DNA from: Anaerolineae bacterium
Lineage (GTDB): Bacteria; Chloroflexota; Anaerolineae; 4572-78; J111
DNA length: 42,972 nt
Assembly: GCA_016926805.1 (NCBI GenBank)
Contig: JAFGNV010000108.1
Span: forward strand, 1 to 42,972
Direction: 5' to 3'
Made by a program: the position numbers and the translations under genes. Position 1 is the stretch's first letter. Every line of letters begins with the position of its first letter. Positions 17,801-27,141 of this stretch are shown here, piece after piece. The notes beneath the pieces are model-generated. The model was not told the origin of the DNA. It saw only the letters and a program-made list of their open reading frames with translations, and ran no database searches.

Positions 17801-17916
17801 TCAAGCGGCGTTTCGGTTTCGGGGTAGGGGATGGCGGCAGTTTCCGGTGTTTCAATGAAACTCCGCCGGTCGCGTTTAATAAGGGGGCGATCTACCACAA
17901 CTTCAACGTACTTCAT
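14872..17916 (-). CDS. priA: Primosomal replication restart helicase PriA
   Basis: Encodes 1014 residues. PriA recognises stalled forks and recruits the replicative helicase, unwinding DNA with ATP. It has the N-terminal 3'-end binding fold (interrupted by a Pro/Glu-rich insertion of about 35 residues at 18-52), Walker A GVTGSGKT (471-478), DEEH box (567-570), GSATP (603-607), and eight zinc-binding cysteines (726, 729, 735, 738, 753, 756, 766, 769). Motif QMVAKGLD and GRAGR follow, and the C-terminal domain contains YRWHILLRA. It is longer than usual PriA (about 730-830) mainly because residues about 140-440, between the DNA-binding fold and the helicase, look like several winged-helix units. 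Its ATG overlaps the MEMO stop as ATGA, implying translational coupling. Confidence 0.95.
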   Translation of the reverse strand: MKYVEVVVDRPLIKRDRRSFIETPETAAIPYPETETPLEPNLPPSPEANPLALTFHYHIPPHLEKQIQIGQLVAVPFRTQQLPGIVVQFSDAAPVEETRPVAAILDPEPVVTPAQISLAYWLSRETLAPLALCLKYFLPPGSGRKPEWMLQLTPAARQQTTLPNAPEQILLTYLRQHGDVPLDEVDPSAAEALIAQGLAHKKAALGKPRVGPKVDRMVELLIPPDEVEAVLSALGHSSKQADLLLYLADLDDPLPALSEVLAQVGCTKSPAQALADKSWVEIIPKQTYVTVSPPQKSSNLTSGLTGDEQKILRFLTQQHRPVLLSEVISTTETDQPTLNNLLQKNLITRLDEPERIALTLPADQLADAIIELRGAQKHADVLRLLSAEDGPVWIGWVYAQTDATLPTLRDLAKANLISLDEARRWRDPLAGRSFTLDTPPQLTGEQQTVWQEVARHWQPKSDNPRPILLHGVTGSGKTEIYLRAMTAALKAGQGVIMLVPEITLAAQTVERVSARFPGQVAVWHSALSPGERFDTWERVRAGELPIVVGPRSALFAPVKNLGVVIIDEEHEPTYKQRDRPPIFHAREAAIELGRLSNALVIMGSATPDVVTYRRAERGEYRLLTLPTRIMAHTKHLAVQQALIRRLKAKGGKRMKEPASPASSQTSAFVTLPLPQVEVVDLREELKAGNRTIFSRALQDGMHQTLSRGEQVILFLNRRGASSFVICRDCGYVMRCPRCDTTLTYHTSGELMVCHYCGYRARPAETCPECRSERIRYFGLGTQRVEETVNKMFPQAQVIRWDWDTTRQKGSHHVFLHHFMEGRANVMVGTQMVAKGLDLPLVTLVGVISADTALYLPDFRAAERSFQLLMQVAGRAGRSPLGGRVIVQTYNPDQVAIEAAANHDYEGFYHTELAFRREQNYPPFKRLAQLLYSGSGPERSAAAAKQLADRLCRHIERQGLPAVEVIGPTPGYVQRVRSQYRWHILLRAQDPAAVLRPLLPLPQGWRIDIDPVTLL

Positions 17917-18758
17917 TTGCCAAACGCCACTGCGGCGTAACCTACAACCCGGCTTTTGTCGGGATGGACATCGGCGCTGGTGGCGTATTTGAGCAAATGG
18001 GCCTTTGTTGCTCCCAACGCTCTGGACGCATGGATGACCGTGGCCACCGGCCCCGCGCCGCAGGCCAGCGGTTGGCCGCGGATTCGACCCGCCTCGGCGT
18101 GTTGGGCCAGGCCGTCGCCATCCATATTGAGCATGTATTGGATAGTGTTTTGGTCCAGTTGGCGGGCGGTGGCATCGTCGAAAAAGTGGCTCAAATCGCT
18201 GCTGGCGACCAGGAGGGTTGAATCAAACAGGTCGGTGTTGATAATCTTGACCAAAGCTGCGGCAAGTTGACGGCACATTTCCGGCGACTGGTCGCCCATC
18301 ATCAGGGGGACGAGTTTGAATTTCTGGAGCGTCATCTGGAGGAAGGGCAGTTCGATTTCCAGGGAGTGTTCGTTATCCCTGGGAATGAGTTTGAGGCTGA
18401 TTTCGGTTTGCAGCGCCGCCAGAAAGTCCTGGTTGACCGGGATGTCGCCCAACGGGGTGCGCCAGACGTCCGCCTCCGGCGTGGCAATTTGATCAAAGGC
18501 TGCCCCGCGATGGTCCGGGCCAATCAAGACAACGGTTTCATAAGCGCCGGAGGTAAGCCGGGCAAATCCGGCCCCGGCCACATGTCCGCTAAAATAATGA
18601 CCGGCGTGCGGGGCGACCAGGCCCATCAATTGGCCTATTTCAGAGCTTTCAGGAGCATTATCCAGATAATCCTGTACCCTACTTTTTAATTGCAACGTAT
18701 CGCTACTATACCACATCCCGTCGGCAAAACGGGGTTGACGAACACGTACCTCAGACAT
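17913..18758 (-). CDS. MEMO1 family (AmmeMemoRadiSam system protein B-like) protein
   Basis: Encodes 281 residues, matching the family's normal length. The ATG at 18758 has AGGGAGGG directly upstream. Family hallmarks are PHAGH (His51), GPDH (His83), NEHS (His131), SSDLSHF (His191) and CGAG (Cys233). These correspond to the metal-site histidines and cysteine known in human MEMO and to related extradiol-dioxygenase-fold enzymes. Bacterial function is unsettled; many copies sit beside AMMECR1 and a radical SAM protein, but neither is visible here. Instead it lies between a rhomboid protease (29 bp upstream) and priA (4-bp overlap). Confidence 0.9.
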   Translation of the reverse strand: MSEVRVRQPRFADGMWYSSDTLQLKSRVQDYLDNAPESSEIGQLMGLVAPHAGHYFSGHVAGAGFARLTSGAYETVVLIGPDHRGAAFDQIATPEADVWRTPLGDIPVNQDFLAALQTEISLKLIPRDNEHSLEIELPFLQMTLQKFKLVPLMMGDQSPEMCRQLAAALVKIINTDLFDSTLLVASSDLSHFFDDATARQLDQNTIQYMLNMDGDGLAQHAEAGRIRGQPLACGAGPVATVIHASRALGATKAHLLKYATSADVHPDKSRVVGYAAVAFGK

Positions 18759-18787
18759 TTTTCCCTCCCTAAAAAGTGTTGAACGTT

Positions 18788-19564
18788 CTAACGCAATATC
18801 CCCAACCAATAAGTAATGGCCAGGGATACGCCACCGGATAAAAGCACAATGGCCAGGGTGGGGACCCACCAGCGTTTGAGCAGAGAGACCGTGTCGACCA
18901 CCCGCGAACTGAGGGTGTAGCGGTCGACGACATCATAGCGTGGAGCCAGGCCGTAACCCATCGCAAACCCGGCGATCAAGCCGCCCAGGTGGGCGTAGTT
19001 ATCGATGTTGGGCATGGTAAAACCGAAGATCACGTTAATGACAATAATAACCACGGTATTCATCATTCGCTGGCGACCAAAATGGCCAAACGTTTCCCGG
19101 TGAAGCATAAAAAAGGCCAGGTTCATGCCGATAATGCCAAAGATAGCCCCGGAAGCGCCGGCCGAGAAGACTAAAGGACCCCGCATAGCAAAGCTGGCCA
19201 AACTTCCAAAAAGGCCGGACAGAATGTAAATGATAATAAAGCGATCTGGCCCGTACAAACGCTCCATTTCCACGCCAAAAATAAAGAGGGCATAAGAGTT
19301 GAACAGCAGGTGCATCAGACCGATATGGAGAAACATTGAGGTAAATAAACGCCACGTTTGCCCCTGCAAAATGAGCACTCCCACGTTAGCCCCAAACTTC
19401 AACAATACTTCGCTGTTTTGTGAGCTGTCGACAATTTCCATAGCCAGCCAAATCAGAACAATAGCGACAATCAAAACGTAGGTAAAAAATGGTTTGTGCA
19501 GCGGCAAGGGCAGGGCAGGAGGGCGTGGTTCGGGTGTTTGATCAATATTCGAATAGTTTGTCAT
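18788..19564 (-). CDS. Rhomboid family intramembrane serine protease
   Basis: Encodes 258 residues. Rhomboids cut substrate helices within the membrane using a Ser-His dyad. Visible landmarks are six or seven hydrophobic segments, the L1-loop Trp-Arg (TWRLFTSMFLH, about 70-80), HLLFN (85-89), the active-site GASGA with Ser138, and the catalytic His192 in YAHLGG. The start at 19564 follows from a promoter whose predicted start is near 19586; the in-frame codon at 19621 would lie upstream of that. GAG 6-8 bases upstream is a weak ribosome site. A final transmembrane segment follows a soluble stretch. It is probably the first gene of a rhomboid-memo-priA unit. Confidence 0.92.
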   Translation of the reverse strand: MTNYSNIDQTPEPRPPALPLPLHKPFFTYVLIVAIVLIWLAMEIVDSSQNSEVLLKFGANVGVLILQGQTWRLFTSMFLHIGLMHLLFNSYALFIFGVEMERLYGPDRFIIIYILSGLFGSLASFAMRGPLVFSAGASGAIFGIIGMNLAFFMLHRETFGHFGRQRMMNTVVIIVINVIFGFTMPNIDNYAHLGGLIAGFAMGYGLAPRYDVVDRYTLSSRVVDTVSLLKRWWVPTLAIVLLSGGVSLAITYWLGILR

Positions 19565-19592
19565 GAGCATCTCGTAGAAATGGGTTACTATA

Positions 19593-19621
19593 ATAGTAGC
19601 AGAATTCTGGATGGACTTCAA
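19593..19621 (-). promoter_or_regulatory. Putative promoter of the rhomboid-memo-priA unit
   Basis: On the minus strand TTGAAG (19616-19621) is 17 bp from TACTAT (19593-19598). Expected start is near 19586, a leader of about 22 nt. It lies in the 96-bp gap after the TPR membrane protein gene. Confidence 0.55.
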
Positions 19622-19660
19622 CTGGGGATGATGACCGTAATGCCAGTGACTGTAGAATAA

Positions 19661-20908
19661 TCAACCAAAGTTACGGACAATATTGGCCACAAGGGTAAAC
19701 AACATAACCCCCACCCCAAAACACGGTAAAGGCAAAAATACTAACGCCGGATGAAAAAAGATTAAGGCCAGGCCCGACAAACCGACTACGCCCAAGACTA
19801 CGGTATAGACGGCCAAAGTCTGGCGCCGGCAGCCGGGTGGGCTGCCTACCGTGCCACTCACGGGCACGAGCATAAGCAGACCCCAGGGAACGGTTATCAG
19901 AGTGGCAGGGCTGCCGACCAACGGCCAGACCACAATTCCCAGGACGGCTATAATCAAACAGGCCGCGGCCCAGTGGGAGGCTTTGATTTCCTCCTCGGAG
20001 AGCACCAACCGGCCAAATTTGTCCAGGCGGAGAAGCAGATTGAATAAAACCTCGCCGGTCCAGGAGAGGTAGACAAAAATCTGGTAGACGACCCAAACAG
20101 GCAGATAGATAGGCAGCAGCAGGGGAAACGAGCAAGTTAAAGAACGAAACGTGCCCATCGCCAGGGCTAGCCCACCTACTGCCACCAGTTGCTCATCGGA
20201 GGTGAGGCGAGACATAAAGAAGAAGTAGCGTAGTAGCAGGCGATAGACAGGATTACGGGCTTTGAGGGATTCCACCACCCCCGCCCTGGCCCAGCCGAGG
20301 TTTGGGTCCAGACGCAAGGCTTCGCGGAAGTGAGACATCGCCGCTTCTCGATTTCCCTGTTCCAACAGAAACCAGCCCTGGTTGGCGTGGGTTATGCTAT
20401 TTTCCGGGTCTTTGGCCAGGGCCGTGGTCAGAGCATCGTCGGCTTCTTGCGCCTGATCCAATTTAATCAGGGCCATTGCCCGGATGTTGATGCAGGTCAC
20501 GTCTTCTGGGTTTAGGGCCAACCCCTGTTGCGCAACGTCCCGCGCCTTGCGCCAGTGACGGGCTTGCAGGTGCAGGTTGGCCAGTAGAGCAAAAAAATAG
20601 GATTGCTGCGGGTCCAGCCGGATGGCTTCTTCGATGGCGCGATGGGCCTCTTCGGTCCGGCGCTGGCTTTTGAGGATTCGGGCCAGGGTATAGTGGTTGT
20701 CGGCGGAATCCGGGGCCAGATGGATGGACTGGCGGGCTTCGCGGAGCGCGCCCCGGTCTTTACCCTGGGCGTTAAGGGTGAGAGCCAGCAAGCGGTGGGC
20801 GTCGGCATTATGGGGGTCGGTTGCCAACGCGCGCCAGAGTTCTTTTTCGGCCAGATCATATTTGGCTTGTTGGTAGAGGATAACGGCGCGTTGCATGGAT
20901 TGGTTCAT
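19661..20908 (-). CDS. TPR-repeat membrane protein
   Basis: Encodes 415 residues. Residues about 1-215 are at least five or six tetratricopeptide repeats (for example YDLAEKELWRALATDPHNAD, ALNPEDVTCIN, AMSHFREALRLDPNLGWA), normally a protein-binding solenoid. Residues about 240-415 contain four or five hydrophobic segments, so the TPR region is probably tethered to the membrane, likely on the cytoplasmic side because it lacks a signal peptide. The ATG at 20908 has no strong ribosome site; an ATG four codons later is possible. It follows the TPR-AAA+ gene by 59 bp on the same strand, and a shared complex is a reasonable guess. Confidence 0.75.
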   Translation of the reverse strand: MNQSMQRAVILYQQAKYDLAEKELWRALATDPHNADAHRLLALTLNAQGKDRGALREARQSIHLAPDSADNHYTLARILKSQRRTEEAHRAIEEAIRLDPQQSYFFALLANLHLQARHWRKARDVAQQGLALNPEDVTCINIRAMALIKLDQAQEADDALTTALAKDPENSITHANQGWFLLEQGNREAAMSHFREALRLDPNLGWARAGVVESLKARNPVYRLLLRYFFFMSRLTSDEQLVAVGGLALAMGTFRSLTCSFPLLLPIYLPVWVVYQIFVYLSWTGEVLFNLLLRLDKFGRLVLSEEEIKASHWAAACLIIAVLGIVVWPLVGSPATLITVPWGLLMLVPVSGTVGSPPGCRRQTLAVYTVVLGVVGLSGLALIFFHPALVFLPLPCFGVGVMLFTLVANIVRNFG

Positions 20909-20967
20909 TGGATTTACCGACTACGATTGATCAAAATGTTAGAGCAAGGCTTTATCAAAGGAATTGT

Positions 20968-22362
20968 TCATGAGATTCCCAGGTACTTTAAGATGTCGTC
21001 GTAAATTCCGCCTTGATTGGCGTAAATGGCATAGTTGCGGGCGGTGGCAAACCACTCTTTGGTAGAGGGCTTGACCTGTTTGAGCGCTTTTTGAAAATCT
21101 CTGGTGACCAGCGGGCCGGGAACGCCCTTTTGCATCGCTTCCCGCAATTTGTCTTCTACAGCGATGTCCACCACGGCTTTCAAATCCGCGCCGGAGAATT
21201 CTTTGGTCTGTTTGGCCAGGTAGTTGGCGTCAACGTTTTGGGCCGGTTTGCCTTTGAGCAAAATACGCAAAATAGCGGCGCGGGCCGGGGGATCGGGTGG
21301 CGGAACAAAGATGATGCGATCAAACCGGCCAGGCCGACGAAAGGCGCTGTCCAGATGCCAGGGGGCGTTGGTTGCGCCCAAAACCAGCACGCCCTCGTTG
21401 GAGGCCTGCACGCCGTCCAGTTCCGATAAAAACTGGTTGATGATGTGCCGTCCCGCGCTGTGACGCATATCGGTGCGGCTGGCGCCCAGCGCGTCCACCT
21501 CATCAAAAAAGAGCACGCAGGGGGTGTTACGCCGGGCCTGTTCAAAAATTTCGTGCAGGTTGCGCTCGCTGTTGCCCAGCCACATATCCAGTACATCGTT
21601 AATACCCACCGAGATAAACCTGGCCTTGACCTCCCCCGCCGTGGCCCTGGCCAGATGGGTTTTGCCGCAGCCGGGCGGGCCGTACATTAAAATGCCGCCG
21701 CCGATGGTTTTGCCGTAAGCTGCGTAAATCTCCGGGTGGGTGAGCGGGTGGATGATTTTCATGCGGATATCGTCTTTAACCGTGTCCATTCCGCCCACAT
21801 CCTCAAACGTAATCTTGGGGCGTTCCAGGTCAAGCTCGGGGGCAACCCCGTCCTCTTCGGTTGCGGCCAGACGGATGCGACCCTCAACCACCGTGGCCTC
21901 TTCCGAGAAGCCCTCGTTTTCCGGGTGAAAGTAGGGCAAATGATTGTCTGCTTGCAGCCCCAGTTGCTCCGCCAGGGTCGCGTCGGCCATCGCCGGGTCG
22001 GCATCCACCGCTTTGAGGTACTCACCACGGGCCTGTTCTGTGTTGCCCTGGCGCAGCAGCAGCCGGGCGTACAATAAGTAGGTCTCGGCAGCAATGATGT
22101 CGAGGCTGTGTTGGATGATGTTTTGGATAATGACGATGGCCGGGCCAATTTTGTCCTGGGCAAACAAGGCTTTGGCCAAACCCACCTGGAGTTTTTGCTG
22201 GTCTGGCTCCAGAGCCAGCGCCGCCCGGTATTCCTCTTCGGCTTCTGCTATCCGGCCGTAGTGCAAAAGCGTATCGGCTAAATGCTGGCGTAACGGAACG
22301 TTGTTGGGCGAGACACTCAGGGCCTCACGGAGAGAGCGGATAATTTCATCGCCGGTTGCCAT
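20968..22362 (-). CDS. AAA+ ATPase with N-terminal TPR domain
   Basis: Encodes 464 residues. The N-terminal 130 residues form TPR repeats (AEEEYRAALALEPDQQ, QARGEYLKAVDADPA). A linker (about 135-180) leads into one classical AAA module of the FtsH/Cdc48/katanin type: FEDVGGMDTVK (about 186-196), Walker A GPPGCGKT (228-235), pore-loop-like segment around WLGNSE, Walker B VLFFDEVD (283-290), second region of homology NQFLSELDG and TNAPWHLDSAFRRPGRFDR with arginine fingers, and sensor 2-like SGADLKAVV. There is no protease domain, so it is likely a substrate-remodelling unfoldase whose target is recruited by TPRs. AGGAG lies 6 bases before the ATG. Confidence 0.88.
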   Translation of the reverse strand: MATGDEIIRSLREALSVSPNNVPLRQHLADTLLHYGRIAEAEEEYRAALALEPDQQKLQVGLAKALFAQDKIGPAIVIIQNIIQHSLDIIAAETYLLYARLLLRQGNTEQARGEYLKAVDADPAMADATLAEQLGLQADNHLPYFHPENEGFSEEATVVEGRIRLAATEEDGVAPELDLERPKITFEDVGGMDTVKDDIRMKIIHPLTHPEIYAAYGKTIGGGILMYGPPGCGKTHLARATAGEVKARFISVGINDVLDMWLGNSERNLHEIFEQARRNTPCVLFFDEVDALGASRTDMRHSAGRHIINQFLSELDGVQASNEGVLVLGATNAPWHLDSAFRRPGRFDRIIFVPPPDPPARAAILRILLKGKPAQNVDANYLAKQTKEFSGADLKAVVDIAVEDKLREAMQKGVPGPLVTRDFQKALKQVKPSTKEWFATARNYAIYANQGGIYDDILKYLGIS

Positions 22363-22391
22363 CGATATCTCCTGTTTGAAAATGAAAAATG

Positions 22392-22420
22392 GTATAACTT
22401 GAAACGTAACAAGTGATCAA
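22392..22420 (-). promoter_or_regulatory. Putative promoter of the TPR-AAA+ gene
   Basis: On the minus strand TTGATC (22415-22420) is 17 bp from TTATAC (22392-22397), in the 80-bp gap after gmk. The predicted leader is about 23 nt and keeps the AGGAG site. Confidence 0.4.
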
Positions 22421-22442
22421 TTATGTTTTACCCAAGGCGGTT

Positions 22443-23066
22443 TTACAAACTAATTTCTCTCTGCTCCACCCGGCACTTCTCGGCGGTGATGATGGCCACA
22501 ATTTTCTGGCAGGTTTCGGACAGTTTGCCCTCGGCGTTGATAACCACATAATCAAACAAATCCAGCCGTTTGGCTTCCTCGCGGGCGGTGGCAATGCGAA
22601 TTTTGAGCTGGTCTTCCGGGTCGGTTTTGCGCTCGCGTAACCGTTGGATTAGCATCTCTTCCGACTCGGCGGACAAATAGATTAGCACGGCCTCCGGCAC
22701 CAGGCGGCGAATGGTGGCCGCGCCTTGCACGTCGATACGCATGATCACGTCTTTGCCGCTGGCCAACGCTTCCCGCACCTGCTGTTTGGGGATACCTTTG
22801 TAATCGCCGTAAACCACGGCGTATTCCAGCAATTCGTCGTTTTCAATCATGTCGGCAAAATTGCTTTTGGAAACAAAGAAGTAATCAACGCCGTCGATTT
22901 CATCGGGGCGTTGGGGTCGGGTGGTAGCTGTGACCACAAAATGGAAGGGGTAGCCGGACTCTTTCAAACAGTTGATGGTCACGTCTTTACCGACTCCGGA
23001 GGGACCGGAAATCACAATCAACAACGGGGATTCTTGATAGTTGTATGGTTCAATGCGGCGGGACAC
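22443..23066 (-). CDS. gmk: Guanylate kinase
   Basis: Encodes about 207 residues. The enzyme phosphorylates GMP to GDP using ATP. Visible are the P-loop GPSGVGKD (about 21-28), the GMP-binding Arg-rich segment TATTRPQRPDEIDGVDYFF, YGDYKG, and IDVQGAATIRR, followed by the lid LRERKTD. The residue after the P-loop Lys is Asp rather than the usual Ser/Thr. The start is set at the GTG at 23066 because AGGAG lies 8 bases upstream; the GTG three codons earlier (23075) overlaps that site. It is divergent from the FmdB gene. Confidence 0.93.
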   Translation of the reverse strand: MSRRIEPYNYQESPLLIVISGPSGVGKDVTINCLKESGYPFHFVVTATTRPQRPDEIDGVDYFFVSKSNFADMIENDELLEYAVVYGDYKGIPKQQVREALASGKDVIMRIDVQGAATIRRLVPEAVLIYLSAESEEMLIQRLRERKTDPEDQLKIRIATAREEAKRLDLFDYVVINAEGKLSETCQKIVAIITAEKCRVEQREISL

Positions 23067-23161
23067 GAAGTTCACTCCTGTTCAGGTATTTGGGGCCAAT
23101 AGGTCGGTTATTCTTGGGCAATTATCACTTATCACGCAGCAAGGGTTCCAGCTATACCTGT

Positions 23162-23190
23162 TTGATTTGCCTGGCTGATAATAGTATAAT
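23162..23190 (+). promoter_or_regulatory. Promoter of the FmdB-family gene
   Basis: TTGATT (23162-23167), a 17-bp spacer and a consensus TATAAT (23185-23190). The start near 23197 gives a leader of about 32 nt. Confidence 0.65.
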
Positions 23191-23228
23191 ACATCAACTA
23201 CCAGATGCACGCTACCGAGAGGTGGATC

Positions 23229-23630
23229 ATGCCCATTTACGAGTATGGCTGCTATGATTGCCGGAAACGAGTGAATGTTTTTTTTCGCAGTTTTTCTGAG
23301 GTCGAAACCAAAACAGCAATTTGCCCGCGCTGCGGCGGGACGAATATTAAACGGCTGGTTTCCAAAGTAGCCTTTGTGCGGTCAGAGGAAAGCCGGTTAG
23401 AAAATTTGGCCGATCCCGGCAGTTTGGCCGGGTTGGATGAAGATGATCCCAAGTCTATTGCCCGCTGGATGCGCAAAATGGGTAATGAGATGGGCGAAGA
23501 TTTGGGCGATGAGTTTAACGAGGTGGTCGACCGCCTGGAAGCCGGAGAGGACCCCGAGTCCATAGAAAAATCGATGCCCGAGTTGGGCGGGGCCGGGGTC
23601 GGCGGAGCGGATGATGACTGGCTTGGCTAG
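23229..23630 (+). CDS. FmdB-family zinc-ribbon protein
   Basis: Encodes 133 residues. The ATG at 23229 gives the family-typical start MPIYEYGCYDC and has AGAGGTGG upstream; an ATG eight codons earlier lacks this. The zinc ribbon uses Cys8, Cys11, Cys32 and Cys35 (CYDC and CPRC). The rest is acidic and probably flexible, with MRKMGNEMGEDLG resembling the tail of related proteins, and ends in Gly-rich sequence. FmdB-like proteins are assumed to be small regulators or accessory proteins, but function is poorly defined. Its stop codon overlaps the tmk stop within one CTAG. Confidence 0.85.
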   Translation: MPIYEYGCYDCRKRVNVFFRSFSEVETKTAICPRCGGTNIKRLVSKVAFVRSEESRLENLADPGSLAGLDEDDPKSIARWMRKMGNEMGEDLGDEFNEVVDRLEAGEDPESIEKSMPELGGAGVGGADDDWLG

Positions 23631-24271
23631 GCGTTTGAACGATTTATTTTTTCCTCTACCCGCCTGCAAATGGTGCGATTAATATCGGCCACCGAGGCAG
23701 TGGCATCGACCACCAGCCAGCGTTCAGGTTCGGTCCGGGCCATTTCCAGGTAACCCTGGCGCACCCGCTGGTGAAACTCGAGTTCAAGCTGGTCCATCCG
23801 ATTCCACTCACCCTGTCCGGCCGTGTTGGCTGCTACTTTCCGCTGTAAACCCTTCTCCACCTCCAAATCAAGATAAATAGTTAAATCCGGTTTTAGATTC
23901 TGCGTGGCAAAGCCGGTAATGGCTTGCAGGGTGTCAAAATCTAATTGACGGCCATAACCCTGGTAGGCATAAGTGCTATCAGCATAGCGGTCGCACAGCA
24001 CAATGTGTCCGGCTGCCAGATGCGGCAAGATAATCTGTTCCACCAATTGCGCTCGACTGGCCGAATAGAGCAGGATCTCCGCTCTGGAGGTCATGGCGGT
24101 GTTGTCAACATCGTGCAGGACAGCCCGGATCTGATTGCCGATGGCAGTGCCGCCTGGTTCACGGGTGCAATATACCTGGTAGCCGCCTTGTTGCAGATAT
24201 TCGGCCACCAAACCAATTTGGGTGCTTTTACCCGAACCATCCGGCCCTTCAAAGGTGATAAATAGACTCAA
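23627..24271 (-). CDS. tmk: Thymidylate kinase
   Basis: Encodes 214 residues, the normal length. It phosphorylates dTMP to dTDP. Landmarks are the P-loop EGPDGSGKST (about 8-17), the TREPGGTAIG motif, LFYSASRAQ-like LLYSASRAQLVEQ, and DRYADSTYAYQG. It starts 24 bp after the R3H ATPase gene and is probably cotranscribed with it. Confidence 0.95.
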   Translation of the reverse strand: MSLFITFEGPDGSGKSTQIGLVAEYLQQGGYQVYCTREPGGTAIGNQIRAVLHDVDNTAMTSRAEILLYSASRAQLVEQIILPHLAAGHIVLCDRYADSTYAYQGYGRQLDFDTLQAITGFATQNLKPDLTIYLDLEVEKGLQRKVAANTAGQGEWNRMDQLELEFHQRVRQGYLEMARTEPERWLVVDATASVADINRTICRRVEEKINRSNA

Positions 24272-24295
24272 GATGCTGTTCCTGAAAAACGCGAT

Positions 24296-25924
<1,629 letters not shown>

Positions 25925-26010
25925 TGACTACTCTCAATAGTAGGATAAAAATCAGTAATAGAGCCTCAAAACTCAGGGCTGAGGCCCGGTTTTGCCTTCC
26001 ACGTTACCAC

Positions 26011-27081
26011 TCAATGACCGTTTGACGATGCCGCTCGCGGCTCGATGAATTCGGCATGGGAAATTGCCGAGGTGGCTGCTCCTTCCGATGGCGATGTTTC
26101 CAGGGCCGACCTCAGGATTGTTGATTTGTCTTGAACCCGGACCGTCATAGGCTTTACCACCAAAGTCCGGGTGGTCAGCGGTTCAAAACCCAGGTCGGTC
26201 AACACCGAGCGCCAGCCCACCTGGTATTGCCTGAGGGCAAAGTAGACCGGCAAATTGGAATTCCGATTGACCGTCAGACTCAGCGCAGCTCTGGCCAGAA
26301 TCGTGGCCCTATCTAAAGCATTGGGATGCAACAGGGCGCGCACCCAGTAACCTCGCTTACCGGTGCGAATATGTAAAGCCCCCACCAGTTCGCCCTCTTC
26401 CTCCCAGATGTAACCTTTCTGATGACCGGGGTCACCCCAGCGGCCAGGCCGCAAAGCCCACTGTCCCTGGGCCAACCCTTCGGCATTCTGCACCGGACGA
26501 GGCGTCAGGGTGGCGTACAGGTTCTGCAGCGCCCAGCCGTCGATGGGTTGTTGGAGCCTTAGTGGAATCGCCTGATCAATGTTGGCGCGTTGAGGTTGTG
26601 GACCAAGCTGGTAAATGTCTTCCTGGCTGTACGGCAAAAAGCCGACATTTTTGAAAAGTTGAAGTTCCTCACTCTCGGCGGGCAGGCTGGCGTAAATTCG
26701 GAAACAACCGCGCTCCGCCGTCTGAATACACAGATGCGTGAGGAGCCGCTGCCAGACAGCGTGGTTGCCATTCCCCATTTCCAGGGCAGGCGACATAAAA
26801 ACCACATCCCGTTCCGGACGTCCCGGGCGGGCGCGCATTTGAGCCAGGCCCAAAAGCCGGCCATTTTCATCTTGATGGTCAAGAATGAACGTGGAAGGGC
26901 CTGCGTGGGGAGAAAGAAGGCTATTGATGAGCACCGAACGCAGGGGAGAGCGGGGATGCGTTAGCTGCTCCTCGATGTCTAACGGAGTTCCCATCTTCTG
27001 GAGATGTGTTACCAGCCTAACATCACGCCAATTAAAGGGTCTGATCAATGGTTCATACCCGGTCCCGGGCCTTACAGGCAA
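26011..27081 (-). CDS. GNAT-fold acetyltransferase-like protein
   Basis: Encodes about 356 residues. The first half resembles a GNAT acyltransferase: IRPFNWRDV opening strand, GLAQMRARPGRPERDVVFMSP around the central strands, and LFKNVGFLPYSQEDIYQ like a GNAT C-terminal end. The second half (GYIWEEEGELVGALHIRTG, WRSVLTDLGFEPLTTRTLV) repeats the pattern, suggesting two GNAT-like units. Substrate unknown. No ATG start fits: a TTG at 27081 has AGGGGG 8 bases upstream and is preferred over the TTG at 27099, which lacks a clear site. The start therefore remains uncertain. Confidence 0.7.
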   Translation of the reverse strand: MPVRPGTGYEPLIRPFNWRDVRLVTHLQKMGTPLDIEEQLTHPRSPLRSVLINSLLSPHAGPSTFILDHQDENGRLLGLAQMRARPGRPERDVVFMSPALEMGNGNHAVWQRLLTHLCIQTAERGCFRIYASLPAESEELQLFKNVGFLPYSQEDIYQLGPQPQRANIDQAIPLRLQQPIDGWALQNLYATLTPRPVQNAEGLAQGQWALRPGRWGDPGHQKGYIWEEEGELVGALHIRTGKRGYWVRALLHPNALDRATILARAALSLTVNRNSNLPVYFALRQYQVGWRSVLTDLGFEPLTTRTLVVKPMTVRVQDKSTILRSALETSPSEGAATSAISHAEFIEPRAASSNGH

Positions 27082-27141
27082 TAACGGGGCCCCCTGCAAC
27101 CTGCAGAGCCTGATAGTTTCTCAAATTCGTTGGTCAGGTTT

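Noticed and set aside
18778-18795. GAACGTTC near the rhomboid stop codon as a second LexA box
   Set aside because: The half-sites are directly joined without the four-base centre, and the site is at the end of a gene rather than in a promoter.
25962-25985. GCCTCA/TGAGGC stem after the GNAT-like gene as a terminator
   Set aside because: The stem is only 6 bp and the T-rich stretch begins about 10 bases away, so support is too weak.
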